Below are positions 53,025 to 60,941 of a stretch of 64,000 nt of DNA, piece after piece (positions within the stretch are counted from its first letter, which is position 1; each line of letters opens with the position of its first letter). The notes below the pieces were generated by a model, which searched no databases, was not told where the DNA came from, and saw only the letters and a program-made list of their open reading frames with translations. The position numbers and the translations under genes are program-made. This DNA comes from Bacteroidales bacterium. GTDB lineage: Bacteria > Bacteroidota > Bacteroidia > Bacteroidales > VadinHA17. Location of the stretch: positions 1 through 64,000 of the forward strand of contig WOYX01000040.1 in assembly GCA_011620595.1 (NCBI GenBank), read 5' to 3'.

Positions 53025-54251
53025 ATGAAAAGAAAACATGTTTTTTCAAGTATGCTTTTTGTTGTTGTGGCATTTTCACTAATGCTCACCAGCTGCAAAA
53101 AGGATCCGGAGCCACTGGCCCTTGTGAGCCTTATGGCCGGGTCGATTGACCTCAATGGAGCCACCTCACCGAATAATGTTCCGGTGAACCCCACTATCGT
53201 GGCTACATTTAATGTTGAAGTGGATCCCGCAACGGCTACCACAACGAACATCACCATGGTTCAGGATTATGATGATGCCGCAATTGACCTGACAGTTACA
53301 ACCTCGGGCAAGACTATCACGATCGTTCCGCAGGCCAGCCTGGGTACGGGTGCTCTCTACCAGCTCAGTTTCGGGGCGGGGCTGAAGTCTCTCGACGCTC
53401 TTGCCATCACCCCGTTCCAGAGAACCTTCACCACTGAAGGCACATTTGCTCCTGCCGGTGCAATAGCACACTTCACCTTTGAAGACAACCCCAATGATAT
53501 CATCGGGTCGTGGGATCCGGCAGCTGCAGATATCATTGACATAACCTACACAGCATCAAGGAAGGCCGCCGCCGGCAAGGCTGCCACTTTCAACGGCACC
53601 ACAAGCCTTATTGAGATCCCCAACGGTGACCTCATTATGAATACCACCAGCTTCACGGTCGCATTCTGGATGAAGACCAACTCAACCGACAAGACCAACG
53701 GGCATTTTGTCATGGGTCTTGCCGGATGGAACGGCTTCCAGTATGAAGTGTTCGGTGGCTATGACGGATCAAAATTCGCTTTCCAGTACGAGCATGCAAC
53801 AGGAACAGCGGCTGAGGACATGTGGTTCCCGGCGCTTGCTGACCTTGGCTGGCAGGGCTGGACCTATGCAAAGAGCCTGACAGTTGACGAGATGACTGCG
53901 CTGCTGAAGGATGCCTGGATTAATGTCATTTACACCTTCAATGGTCCGACAAAAGTTGGAACCCTGTACTTCAACGGACAGAAGATGAAGAGTTTCGACT
54001 TCAACCTGTGGCCTGACGAAGATGCCAAGAGAAGCGTTACCGGGCTGAAGTATGCAGGTCTTCCTGCAGGCAACCACCTGGCACTCGGCTTCATCCAGGA
54101 AAGGAACAACAGAACCATCAGTGATGAATGGGCTGATTATGCTCTTCCGGAGAACAATCACTTCAAGGGACAGCTTGATGACATCCGTTTCTGGCACAAG
54201 GCACTTACGGAAACCGAAATCGGTCTTATGTACAACTCGGAGAAACCGTAA
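53025..54251 (+). CDS. Surface glycan-binding lipoprotein candidate (Ig-like plus LamG-like)
   Basis: A 408-residue lipoprotein (lipobox LMLTSC, Cys at about 24). A bacterial Ig-like (Big_5 type) domain (about 45-135, VNPTIVATFNVEVDPATATT) is followed by a LamG/concanavalin-like domain (about 150-405, IAHFTFEDNPNDIIGSWD, FNGTTSLIEIPN, RTISDEWADYALPEN, GQLDDIRFWHKALTETEI). There is no catalytic motif. Its place directly after susD is where SusE/SusF-type surface glycan-binding proteins sit, so a beta-1,2-glucan-binding role is inferred. The frame extends 12 codons upstream; the ATG at 53025 gives a proper lipoprotein signal. Confidence 0.85.
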   Translation: MKRKHVFSSMLFVVVAFSLMLTSCKKDPEPLALVSLMAGSIDLNGATSPNNVPVNPTIVATFNVEVDPATATTTNITMVQDYDDAAIDLTVTTSGKTITIVPQASLGTGALYQLSFGAGLKSLDALAITPFQRTFTTEGTFAPAGAIAHFTFEDNPNDIIGSWDPAAADIIDITYTASRKAAAGKAATFNGTTSLIEIPNGDLIMNTTSFTVAFWMKTNSTDKTNGHFVMGLAGWNGFQYEVFGGYDGSKFAFQYEHATGTAAEDMWFPALADLGWQGWTYAKSLTVDEMTALLKDAWINVIYTFNGPTKVGTLYFNGQKMKSFDFNLWPDEDAKRSVTGLKYAGLPAGNHLALGFIQERNNRTISDEWADYALPENNHFKGQLDDIRFWHKALTETEIGLMYNSEKP

Positions 54252-54277
54252 CAGTTAGTTTATTGGTTTGAACTTGC

Positions 54278-54315
54278 GGAGGGTCCCGGCAAGAGCCCGG
54301 ACCCTCCTTTTTTTC
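54278..54315 (+). terminator. Strong terminator inside the glycan locus
   Basis: A perfect 9-bp stem (GGAGGGTCC / GGACCCTCC) with a 12-base apical loop that may pair further is followed by seven T residues. It separates the susC-susD-lipoprotein genes from the enzyme genes that follow on the same strand. Confidence 0.85.
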
Positions 54316-54334
54316 TTATATTAATTAAGTCAAC

Positions 54335-56302
54335 ATGTGGAACAGGTTAATGGGAGCGTGGCTGGTGGTCCTTGCGGTGCTTGCCCTGTCTTGCGAGAAA
54401 AAGGAGCCGGATGGTGGCAGTACAGGTACTGTCCAGCTTATAAGGGCAAAAGTAGGTACTGTCTATCTTGACCTTCAGAGCCCCGTCGTCGACATTCCTG
54501 TTGATAAAAATGCTGTCATCGAGTTCAGCAATGTACTGGATACGGCTTCGGCCCGGAAAAGCATTCTTCTGAAAAAGAACGGAATAACATTGATCACCGG
54601 TGCCTGGTCCTTTATTGACGGCAACCGTACAGTGGCTTTCACCCCAGCCCAGAACCTGGAGCACTATGCAGATTACACTCTGGAGATCACCTCATCGCTC
54701 AAAGGCGTCAACGGCGAGACCTTTCCGGGTGTCATCTATAACTTCAAAACCGTCAATGGCAGGATGGTTATCAGTTCCATTACCATTAACGGCCAGCCAT
54801 TTATGCCTCCTGCCCTGCCTAAAAATGTCAGCAGAACAGCGACAGAAATCATTGTCACTTTTTCCGAAGCCCTTAATCCTTCTGATTTTCAGTCTTACTT
54901 CAGTTTCCAGGTGCCGGCGGCTTATGCTCTCTCCGACGGAAACAGGAGAGTGACGGTTACAGCCACCGCAACTCTTGACTATTACAGGAGATATTCGTTT
55001 ATTGTAGCAAGCAGCCTCAAGGGAGTGAATGGCTTCACTTTCGACGGTTTTTCAAACTCCTTCATTACGGACCTGGATCCGACCCCGAAATTTCCGCTGA
55101 TTTCTGATGATGAGCTTCTTGAGCTTGTACAGCAGCAGACATTCAGGTATTTCTATGACTTTGCGCATCCTTTGAGCGGCCTGGCGCGTGAGCGCAACAG
55201 CTCGGGCGACGTTGTTACCACGGGTGGCTCAGGCTTTGGGGTGATGGCCCTTATCGTTGCTATGGAGAGGGGTTTCATCACCAGGGGAGACGGGCTTGCC
55301 CATATGGATAAGATCCTTGATTTTCTGGAGACCTGTGACCGTTATCACGGCGTATGGCCTCACTGGCTCAACGGATCGACAGGCAGGACGATACCCTTCA
55401 GTGAGAAGGATGACGGGGGTGACCTTGTAGAAACATCATTCCTCATCCAGGGACTTATCACCTTCCGTCAGTATCTTGACCCGGGAGTGACAGCTGAGCA
55501 GCTCCTCATCAACCGTATAAACGCACTTTGGCAGGCAGTTGAGTACGACTTCTTCACGCAGGGACTGAATGCCCTGTACTGGCACTGGTCGCCCAACTAT
55601 GGGTTCAACATGAACATGATGCTGCGCGGCTACAATGAAACCCTGATCTGTTATGTTCTCGGGGCTGGATCACCCACGCACACCATTAGCAGGGATACTT
55701 ACAGATACGGTTATATGAATGACGGCGCCATACTTAACGGCAGTACTTACTACGGGATTACCCTGCCCATGGGTTGGCCATACGGAGGGCCGCTCTTCTT
55801 CACCCATTATTCCTTCCTCGGGCTCGATCCCCGCAATCTTGAAGACAGCTATGTGAATTACTGGGAACAAAACAATGCTCATTCACTTATTAACTGGAAG
55901 CACTGCGAGATAAATCCCTCCGGTTATGTGAGCTACGGCAGTGACTGCTGGGGGCTGACCGCCAGCGACAACCAGGCTGGGTACGGTGCACATTCGCCCA
56001 CAAATGACCTGGGAGTGATCACCCCAACGGCTGCGGCCTCATCGCTTCCTTATACTCCTGAGCCGTCGATGAATGCCATCAAACACTTCTATTATATTCT
56101 GGGTGACAGGCTATGGGGCGAATACGGCTTTTACGATGCATTCAATGCAACCGCCGGGTGGTGGGGCACATCCTATCTTGCCATAGATCAGGGACCGATA
56201 GTCTGTATGATCGAGAATTACCGCACAGGACTTTTATGGGATCTCTTCATGTCGGCCCCGGAGGTTAGGACCGGTCTTGATAAACTTGGATTTACATACT
56301 GA
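54335..56302 (+). CDS. GH144-family enzyme (endo-beta-1,2-glucanase type) with two Ig-like domains
   Basis: A 655-residue lipoprotein (lipobox VLALSC, Cys at about 20). Two Ig-like domains (about 35-140 and 145-245; note the repeated phrase SSLKGVNG) precede a GH144-type (alpha/alpha)6 domain (about 255-655), with QQQTFRYFYDFAHP, GFGVMALIVAMERGFI, FLETCDRYHGVWPHWL, DGGDLVETSFLIQGL, SDCWGLTASDN and TSYLAIDQGPIVCMIENYR. GH144 enzymes cut beta-1,2-glucan by inversion, releasing sophorose and other short sugars. Being surface- or periplasm-anchored next to susCD suggests first-step cutting. The exact mode (endo or exo) is not visible. Confidence 0.88.
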   Translation: MWNRLMGAWLVVLAVLALSCEKKEPDGGSTGTVQLIRAKVGTVYLDLQSPVVDIPVDKNAVIEFSNVLDTASARKSILLKKNGITLITGAWSFIDGNRTVAFTPAQNLEHYADYTLEITSSLKGVNGETFPGVIYNFKTVNGRMVISSITINGQPFMPPALPKNVSRTATEIIVTFSEALNPSDFQSYFSFQVPAAYALSDGNRRVTVTATATLDYYRRYSFIVASSLKGVNGFTFDGFSNSFITDLDPTPKFPLISDDELLELVQQQTFRYFYDFAHPLSGLARERNSSGDVVTTGGSGFGVMALIVAMERGFITRGDGLAHMDKILDFLETCDRYHGVWPHWLNGSTGRTIPFSEKDDGGDLVETSFLIQGLITFRQYLDPGVTAEQLLINRINALWQAVEYDFFTQGLNALYWHWSPNYGFNMNMMLRGYNETLICYVLGAGSPTHTISRDTYRYGYMNDGAILNGSTYYGITLPMGWPYGGPLFFTHYSFLGLDPRNLEDSYVNYWEQNNAHSLINWKHCEINPSGYVSYGSDCWGLTASDNQAGYGAHSPTNDLGVITPTAAASSLPYTPEPSMNAIKHFYYILGDRLWGEYGFYDAFNATAGWWGTSYLAIDQGPIVCMIENYRTGLLWDLFMSAPEVRTGLDKLGFTY

Positions 56303-56308
56303 GAATAG

Positions 56309-57688
56309 ATGAGAACGATATACCTAATCCTCCTGACGGCTCTTGTGCTTGCCTCGTGCAGCCGGCAGACGCAGATCACCTTCGTTTCAAAGGGGAAGGT
56401 TGATTATCAGCTTTCACCAGATGAGACAGCCATGCTTGACTCAATCCAGCAGAAGACCTTTCAGTTCTTTCTGCATGAGCATCATCCTGAATGGGGCATT
56501 GTCAAGGACCGTGCGGCAGACTGGGCACCAGCCAGCATCGCCTCAACGGGGTTCGGCCTGGTGTCTTTTGCCGTAGGAGCGGAGAGAAACTGGATTACCC
56601 GTGAGGAGGCAGCCATGATAACCCTGAACACTCTTGACTTCTTCCTCAACTCAGTACAGAGTGCCGATACTGCAGCAATGGGGTACAAAGGCTTTTACTA
56701 CCATTTCCTGCGCATGAGCAGTGGCACCAGGGAATGGAAATGTGAGTTGTCTTCTGTTGATACGGGTCTCCTTATGATGGGAATAATCTTTGCCCGTAAC
56801 TATTACAGCCTTGACAATGATACTGAACGCCGGATCCGTTCACAGGCTGCTACTATTCTGAACCGCATAGAGTGGAATTTCATGATGATGCCTGATACGG
56901 GCAGATATGCCCGGCAGATCTCCATGGGCTGGCATCCTGAGCAGGGGCTTCACCATATGGGCTGGAGCGGGTATAATGAAGCGCTGTTTCTCTATATACT
57001 TGCCGCAGGAAGCGGAATGGAGAATGCTGAAGAGAGTTATGACTCATGGTTAAGCTCCTATAAATGGCATACGCCTTACGATGGCCTTTCTCATGTGGCT
57101 TTTCCGCCACTCTTCGGGCACCAGTTCTCACAGGCATTCATTGACTTTCGAGGTATAGCTGACTCATACATGAAGGAGAAGGGGATTGACTATTTCGAAA
57201 ATTCACGCCGTGCAACATACGTCCAGCGGCAGTATGCCATTGATAATCCTCACGGGTGGGTCGGGTATGATTCGCTCTGCTGGGGTATAACAGCCAGTGA
57301 CGGGCCGACGGATATCTATAATTTTGACGGCAGGGAGTTCTATGGCTACGCCGGGAGAGGCACCAGCGGTCCTGACTATAACTATTTTGATGACGGAACC
57401 ATCGCTCCTTACGGGCCACTGTCATCATTGCCCTTTGCCCCGGAGATCGTTCTGCCTGCCATAAAATCAATAAATGAAAAATATGGCGACCGGCTGTGGG
57501 GCAAATACGGATATTACGACTCCTTTAACCCTACCGTCAATTGGTTCAATGATGATTACATAGGCATTGACCAGGGTCCGATGCTTATCATGATAGAGAA
57601 TTTCAGGACAGGGCTGGTTTGGGATAACGTGATGAAGGATCCTGTTATCAGGGAAGGCCTCAACAGGCTGGGATTCTCATATCTGTAA
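56309..57688 (+). CDS. GH144-family enzyme, single-domain lipoprotein
   Basis: A 459-residue lipoprotein (lipobox LVLASC, Cys at about 17) that is almost only the GH144 domain: IQQKTFQFFLHEHHPEWGIV, STGFGLVSFAVGAERNWI, CELSSVDTGLLMMG, WSGYNEALFLYILA, CWGITASDGP and DYIGIDQGPMLIMIENFRTG. It starts 6 bases after the previous GH144 gene. The two paralogues differ clearly in the loop between EN-type motifs and in the N-terminal domains, so they probably differ in product or location, for example surface versus periplasm. Substrate beta-1,2-glucan is inferred from the family. Confidence 0.9.
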   Translation: MRTIYLILLTALVLASCSRQTQITFVSKGKVDYQLSPDETAMLDSIQQKTFQFFLHEHHPEWGIVKDRAADWAPASIASTGFGLVSFAVGAERNWITREEAAMITLNTLDFFLNSVQSADTAAMGYKGFYYHFLRMSSGTREWKCELSSVDTGLLMMGIIFARNYYSLDNDTERRIRSQAATILNRIEWNFMMMPDTGRYARQISMGWHPEQGLHHMGWSGYNEALFLYILAAGSGMENAEESYDSWLSSYKWHTPYDGLSHVAFPPLFGHQFSQAFIDFRGIADSYMKEKGIDYFENSRRATYVQRQYAIDNPHGWVGYDSLCWGITASDGPTDIYNFDGREFYGYAGRGTSGPDYNYFDDGTIAPYGPLSSLPFAPEIVLPAIKSINEKYGDRLWGKYGYYDSFNPTVNWFNDDYIGIDQGPMLIMIENFRTGLVWDNVMKDPVIREGLNRLGFSYL

Positions 57689-57733
57689 TTTTTTTGCAAG
57701 CCGCGACAAAACACTGCAAATGCCGTTACCACG

Positions 57734-60700
57734 ATGAAGTCCCACCTCATCAGAATACCAGCCATCTTCCTGTTGCCGGTTCTTGCAGTTGCCAGCGGCA
57801 ACGCCCAGGTAACAATCCTGGATGAGTTTGAAAACGCAAACGGATGGTCTTACAATCTCTCGGAAGGGGTTACAATGAACCACTCCACTGAAAAGGGAGT
57901 TGCCGGCAATGCCATCCGAATCGACTATGATTTCACAAAAGGGTCCGGTTACGGGGGAATTCAGAAGCTTTTTCCGTTGGAGCTCCCTGAGAACTATGAG
58001 TTTACCTTCTGGCTGAAGGCCGAGTCGCCTTCAAACAACTTTGAGATTAAGTTTATTGACAGCACAGGGAATAATGTATGGTGGGTCAATAACCGGAACT
58101 ATTCCTTTCCCGGGGAGTGGAAAAAGATCCGCATAAAGAAACGTCATATTGAGTTTGCCTGGGGACCTGCGGAAGGCCGGGAACCTGATCGTTTTGACCG
58201 GATAGAGTTTACCGTCGCATCATTTGTCGGTGGCAGAGGCACGCTATGGATAGATGACCTCAGGTTTGAGCCCCTGGCGCCTGAAAGGCATTCATGGCCG
58301 GCGCCGTCACTGTCAGCTTCATCATCAGCCAGGAGGCATTCACCTGATCTTATGGGTGACAGCTCCGACAAAACCTTCTGGCAAAGCCGTAAAGCGGGGA
58401 GAGAGAACATAACCGTTGACTTTATTGTGAAAAGGGAGTTCGGAGGTGTTCAGATCAGGTGGCTGGAAGGTCATCAGGCCGGGAGCTTTGAGATTTATCT
58501 GTCCGATGACGGCAGGAGATGGGAAAAGGCATACTCTGTCTCTTCCAACAGGGGAGAGGTGAGCTTCGTGAGACTTCCCGAAGCAGAGGCAAGGTATCTA
58601 AGGCTGGAAATGGCAGAACCCTCAGCTGACGGCACATTCAGCATTACAGAAATCGAATTTCCGGATGTGGGCAGCACAATAACGCCCAATGATTTCCTGA
58701 TATACTGTGCAAAGAATTCACCCCCGGGAAACTATCCCGAATACTTCTCGGAACGGGCATCATACTGGACTGTAACGGGTGTCAATAATGACACAAAAGA
58801 GGCTCTGATCAACGAATCGGGGATGGTTGAGGTTGACAAATCGCTCTTTTCCATTGAGCCGATGCTGAGAGTAGGCGATTCGCTGGTAAACTGGAGCAAT
58901 ACCCATCCGGGGCAGTCGATGGTTTTTTCCGGGGCTGCCGGTGAGACTGACTTTGTTCCGTCAGTGACATGGCAGCACGGCGGGCTGAAGTTTGTCACGG
59001 GAGTCTCATCAGGCGGCACTGCCAATGTAAATTCCATGCTCTACATCGGTTATTCATTTGAAAATCTCTCGAACCGGCCTGTTGATTTTGAGTTTTACCT
59101 GCTGGTACGCCCGTTCCAGGTTAATCCCTGGTACCAGTTCCTCAACACAGTAGGTGGAAGTGGAAAGATTAATACCATAAGTGAGGAGGCCGGGGGCCGG
59201 ATCGCAGTTGATGACAGGGTCATCCTTTTGACCAGGGCATATGATTCTTTCGGTTCAGCCGTATTCGATGAGGGCAATCTCGTGGACATGCTGCGTGCCG
59301 GAAGAATGCCTCCCTTCAAAACCGCAACAGACAGGGCGGGGATGGCAAACGGTGTGATGAAATATTCAATGCACCTGGAGCCCGGTGAAGGGGAGGAGTT
59401 CTTTGCAGCAGTCCAGTATCATGGCAGAGAGTCGATTGAAGGGAATATGGATGTAAAAGATATGGCCGGCGCCTTCTACAGTGCGGCCGGTTTCTGGAGG
59501 ACGAAGACGGATCACATACGGTTTAATCTGCCCCATTCAGCTGACAGGATCATTGATACCTGGAGATCAAATCTTGTCTACATCCTGATCAACAGGGACA
59601 ATGTTGGCATCCAGCCAGGGTCACGCTCATATGAACGGAGCTGGATACGTGACGGGGCCCTGACATCTTCAGCACTGCTCAAATCGGGTATTGTTGAAGA
59701 GGTCAGAGATTTTACAGACTGGTATGCGTCACACCAGTTTGAGAACGGCAAGGTGCCATGCGTGGTTGATTCAAGGGGTCCTGACCCGGTGCCGGAGCAC
59801 GACAGCCACGGTGAACTGATCTATCTGATCCGTGAGTATTTCAATTTCACCGGTGACACCGTTTTTCTGAGATCAAAAAACGAAAACGTGCTGAGAGCAG
59901 TTGACTATATTGAGTCTCTTGTTGCGCAACGATCAACAGATCACTTCCGCTATGGGAATGACAGTATCCGTGCCTGTTACGGGCTGGTGCCCGAGTCGAT
60001 CAGTCATGAAGGCTACTCGGCAAAACCGATGCACTCATACTGGGATGACTTCTTTACAATGAAAGGACTGAAGGATGCAGCTGAAATACAGAAGATTCTG
60101 GGCGAGAGTGAAAATTACCGGAGGATAGCCGGCATCAGGGATACTTTCCGTGTAAATCTGTACAACTCCCTCGATCTGGCCATGAAGGTCAGGAAGATTG
60201 ATTACATCCCGGGCTGTGTGGAGCTGGGTGACTTCGATGCTACATCAACCACCATCGCACTCACCCCGTGCAATGAACTGCATAACCTTCCTGTTCCGCA
60301 GGTTTACAATACTTTTAACAAGTATTACGCTTTTTTTCTCGACAGGAGGGATGGCAGGAGAGACTGGGTCAATTACACTCCTTATGAAAACCGCCTGATA
60401 GGATCATTCATCATGCTTGACCAGCCTGAAATGGCACACGAGCTGATTGAGTATTTTCTGAATGATCAGCGTCCGCCAGGCTGGAACCAATGGGCCGAGG
60501 TGGTCTGGAAGGATTACCGTCACCCGGGATTTATAGGAGACATGCCCCATACATGGTGCGGAAGCGACTTTATCAATGCCATCAGGTCTATGTTCGTTTA
60601 CGAAAACGAATATGATCATACACTTATTCTTGCCTCTGCCCTGTACCAGGACTGGATCGATGCTCCCGGGGGGATGTCGGTTGAAAATCTGCCTACCTAT

Positions 60701-60919
60701 TATGGTGAGATATCCTACTCGATACAGAAGGAGGGCAACAGTTACCGTTTTTCCATTACCGGCGATATCGATCTGCCTGAAGGGGGTATCAGAATAAGGA
60801 ATTTCAACGGGCGAAAAATGCCGTTGGCAATTACAGTCAACGGTAAGGAGTCAACGGATTTCAATGAAAGGGAGATTGCGGTCAGGGAGGTGCCCGCTAA
60901 TATTGTGATATATTATTAA
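57734..60919 (+). CDS. Multidomain glucoamylase-like (alpha/alpha)6 enzyme, family not recognised
   Basis: A 1061-residue exported protein. After a signal peptide (FLLPVLAVASGNAQ, to about 24) come a CBM11/CIA30-like beta-sandwich (about 25-185), a discoidin/F5-8C domain (about 190-315), another beta-sandwich (about 320-600), an (alpha/alpha)6-type domain (about 610-960) and a beta tail. The motif SYERSWIRDGALTSS (W637, R639, D640) resembles the WxRD substrate-site motif of GH15 and relatives; other conserved-looking sites are PEHDSHGELIYLIREY and WNQWAEVVWKDYRHP. The layout (beta-sandwich plus helical barrel) fits clans containing GH15, GH65 and GH94, but I cannot assign it. Being secreted, it is unlikely to be a phosphorylase. 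Between GH144 and importer genes, it probably acts on beta-1,2-glucan or its decorations. Confidence 0.75.
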   Translation: MKSHLIRIPAIFLLPVLAVASGNAQVTILDEFENANGWSYNLSEGVTMNHSTEKGVAGNAIRIDYDFTKGSGYGGIQKLFPLELPENYEFTFWLKAESPSNNFEIKFIDSTGNNVWWVNNRNYSFPGEWKKIRIKKRHIEFAWGPAEGREPDRFDRIEFTVASFVGGRGTLWIDDLRFEPLAPERHSWPAPSLSASSSARRHSPDLMGDSSDKTFWQSRKAGRENITVDFIVKREFGGVQIRWLEGHQAGSFEIYLSDDGRRWEKAYSVSSNRGEVSFVRLPEAEARYLRLEMAEPSADGTFSITEIEFPDVGSTITPNDFLIYCAKNSPPGNYPEYFSERASYWTVTGVNNDTKEALINESGMVEVDKSLFSIEPMLRVGDSLVNWSNTHPGQSMVFSGAAGETDFVPSVTWQHGGLKFVTGVSSGGTANVNSMLYIGYSFENLSNRPVDFEFYLLVRPFQVNPWYQFLNTVGGSGKINTISEEAGGRIAVDDRVILLTRAYDSFGSAVFDEGNLVDMLRAGRMPPFKTATDRAGMANGVMKYSMHLEPGEGEEFFAAVQYHGRESIEGNMDVKDMAGAFYSAAGFWRTKTDHIRFNLPHSADRIIDTWRSNLVYILINRDNVGIQPGSRSYERSWIRDGALTSSALLKSGIVEEVRDFTDWYASHQFENGKVPCVVDSRGPDPVPEHDSHGELIYLIREYFNFTGDTVFLRSKNENVLRAVDYIESLVAQRSTDHFRYGNDSIRACYGLVPESISHEGYSAKPMHSYWDDFFTMKGLKDAAEIQKILGESENYRRIAGIRDTFRVNLYNSLDLAMKVRKIDYIPGCVELGDFDATSTTIALTPCNELHNLPVPQVYNTFNKYYAFFLDRRDGRRDWVNYTPYENRLIGSFIMLDQPEMAHELIEYFLNDQRPPGWNQWAEVVWKDYRHPGFIGDMPHTWCGSDFINAIRSMFVYENEYDHTLILASALYQDWIDAPGGMSVENLPTYYGEISYSIQKEGNSYRFSITGDIDLPEGGIRIRNFNGRKMPLAITVNGKESTDFNEREIAVREVPANIVIYY

Positions 60920-60941
60920 CGGCTGAAAAATAAATGCTTTC

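Noticed and set aside
57734-60919. Secreted 1,2-beta-oligoglucan phosphorylase (GH94)
   Set aside because: Length and domain order are somewhat like GH94, but the protein is exported where phosphate-dependent cleavage is unlikely, and I do not see the GH94 catalytic aspartate motif.
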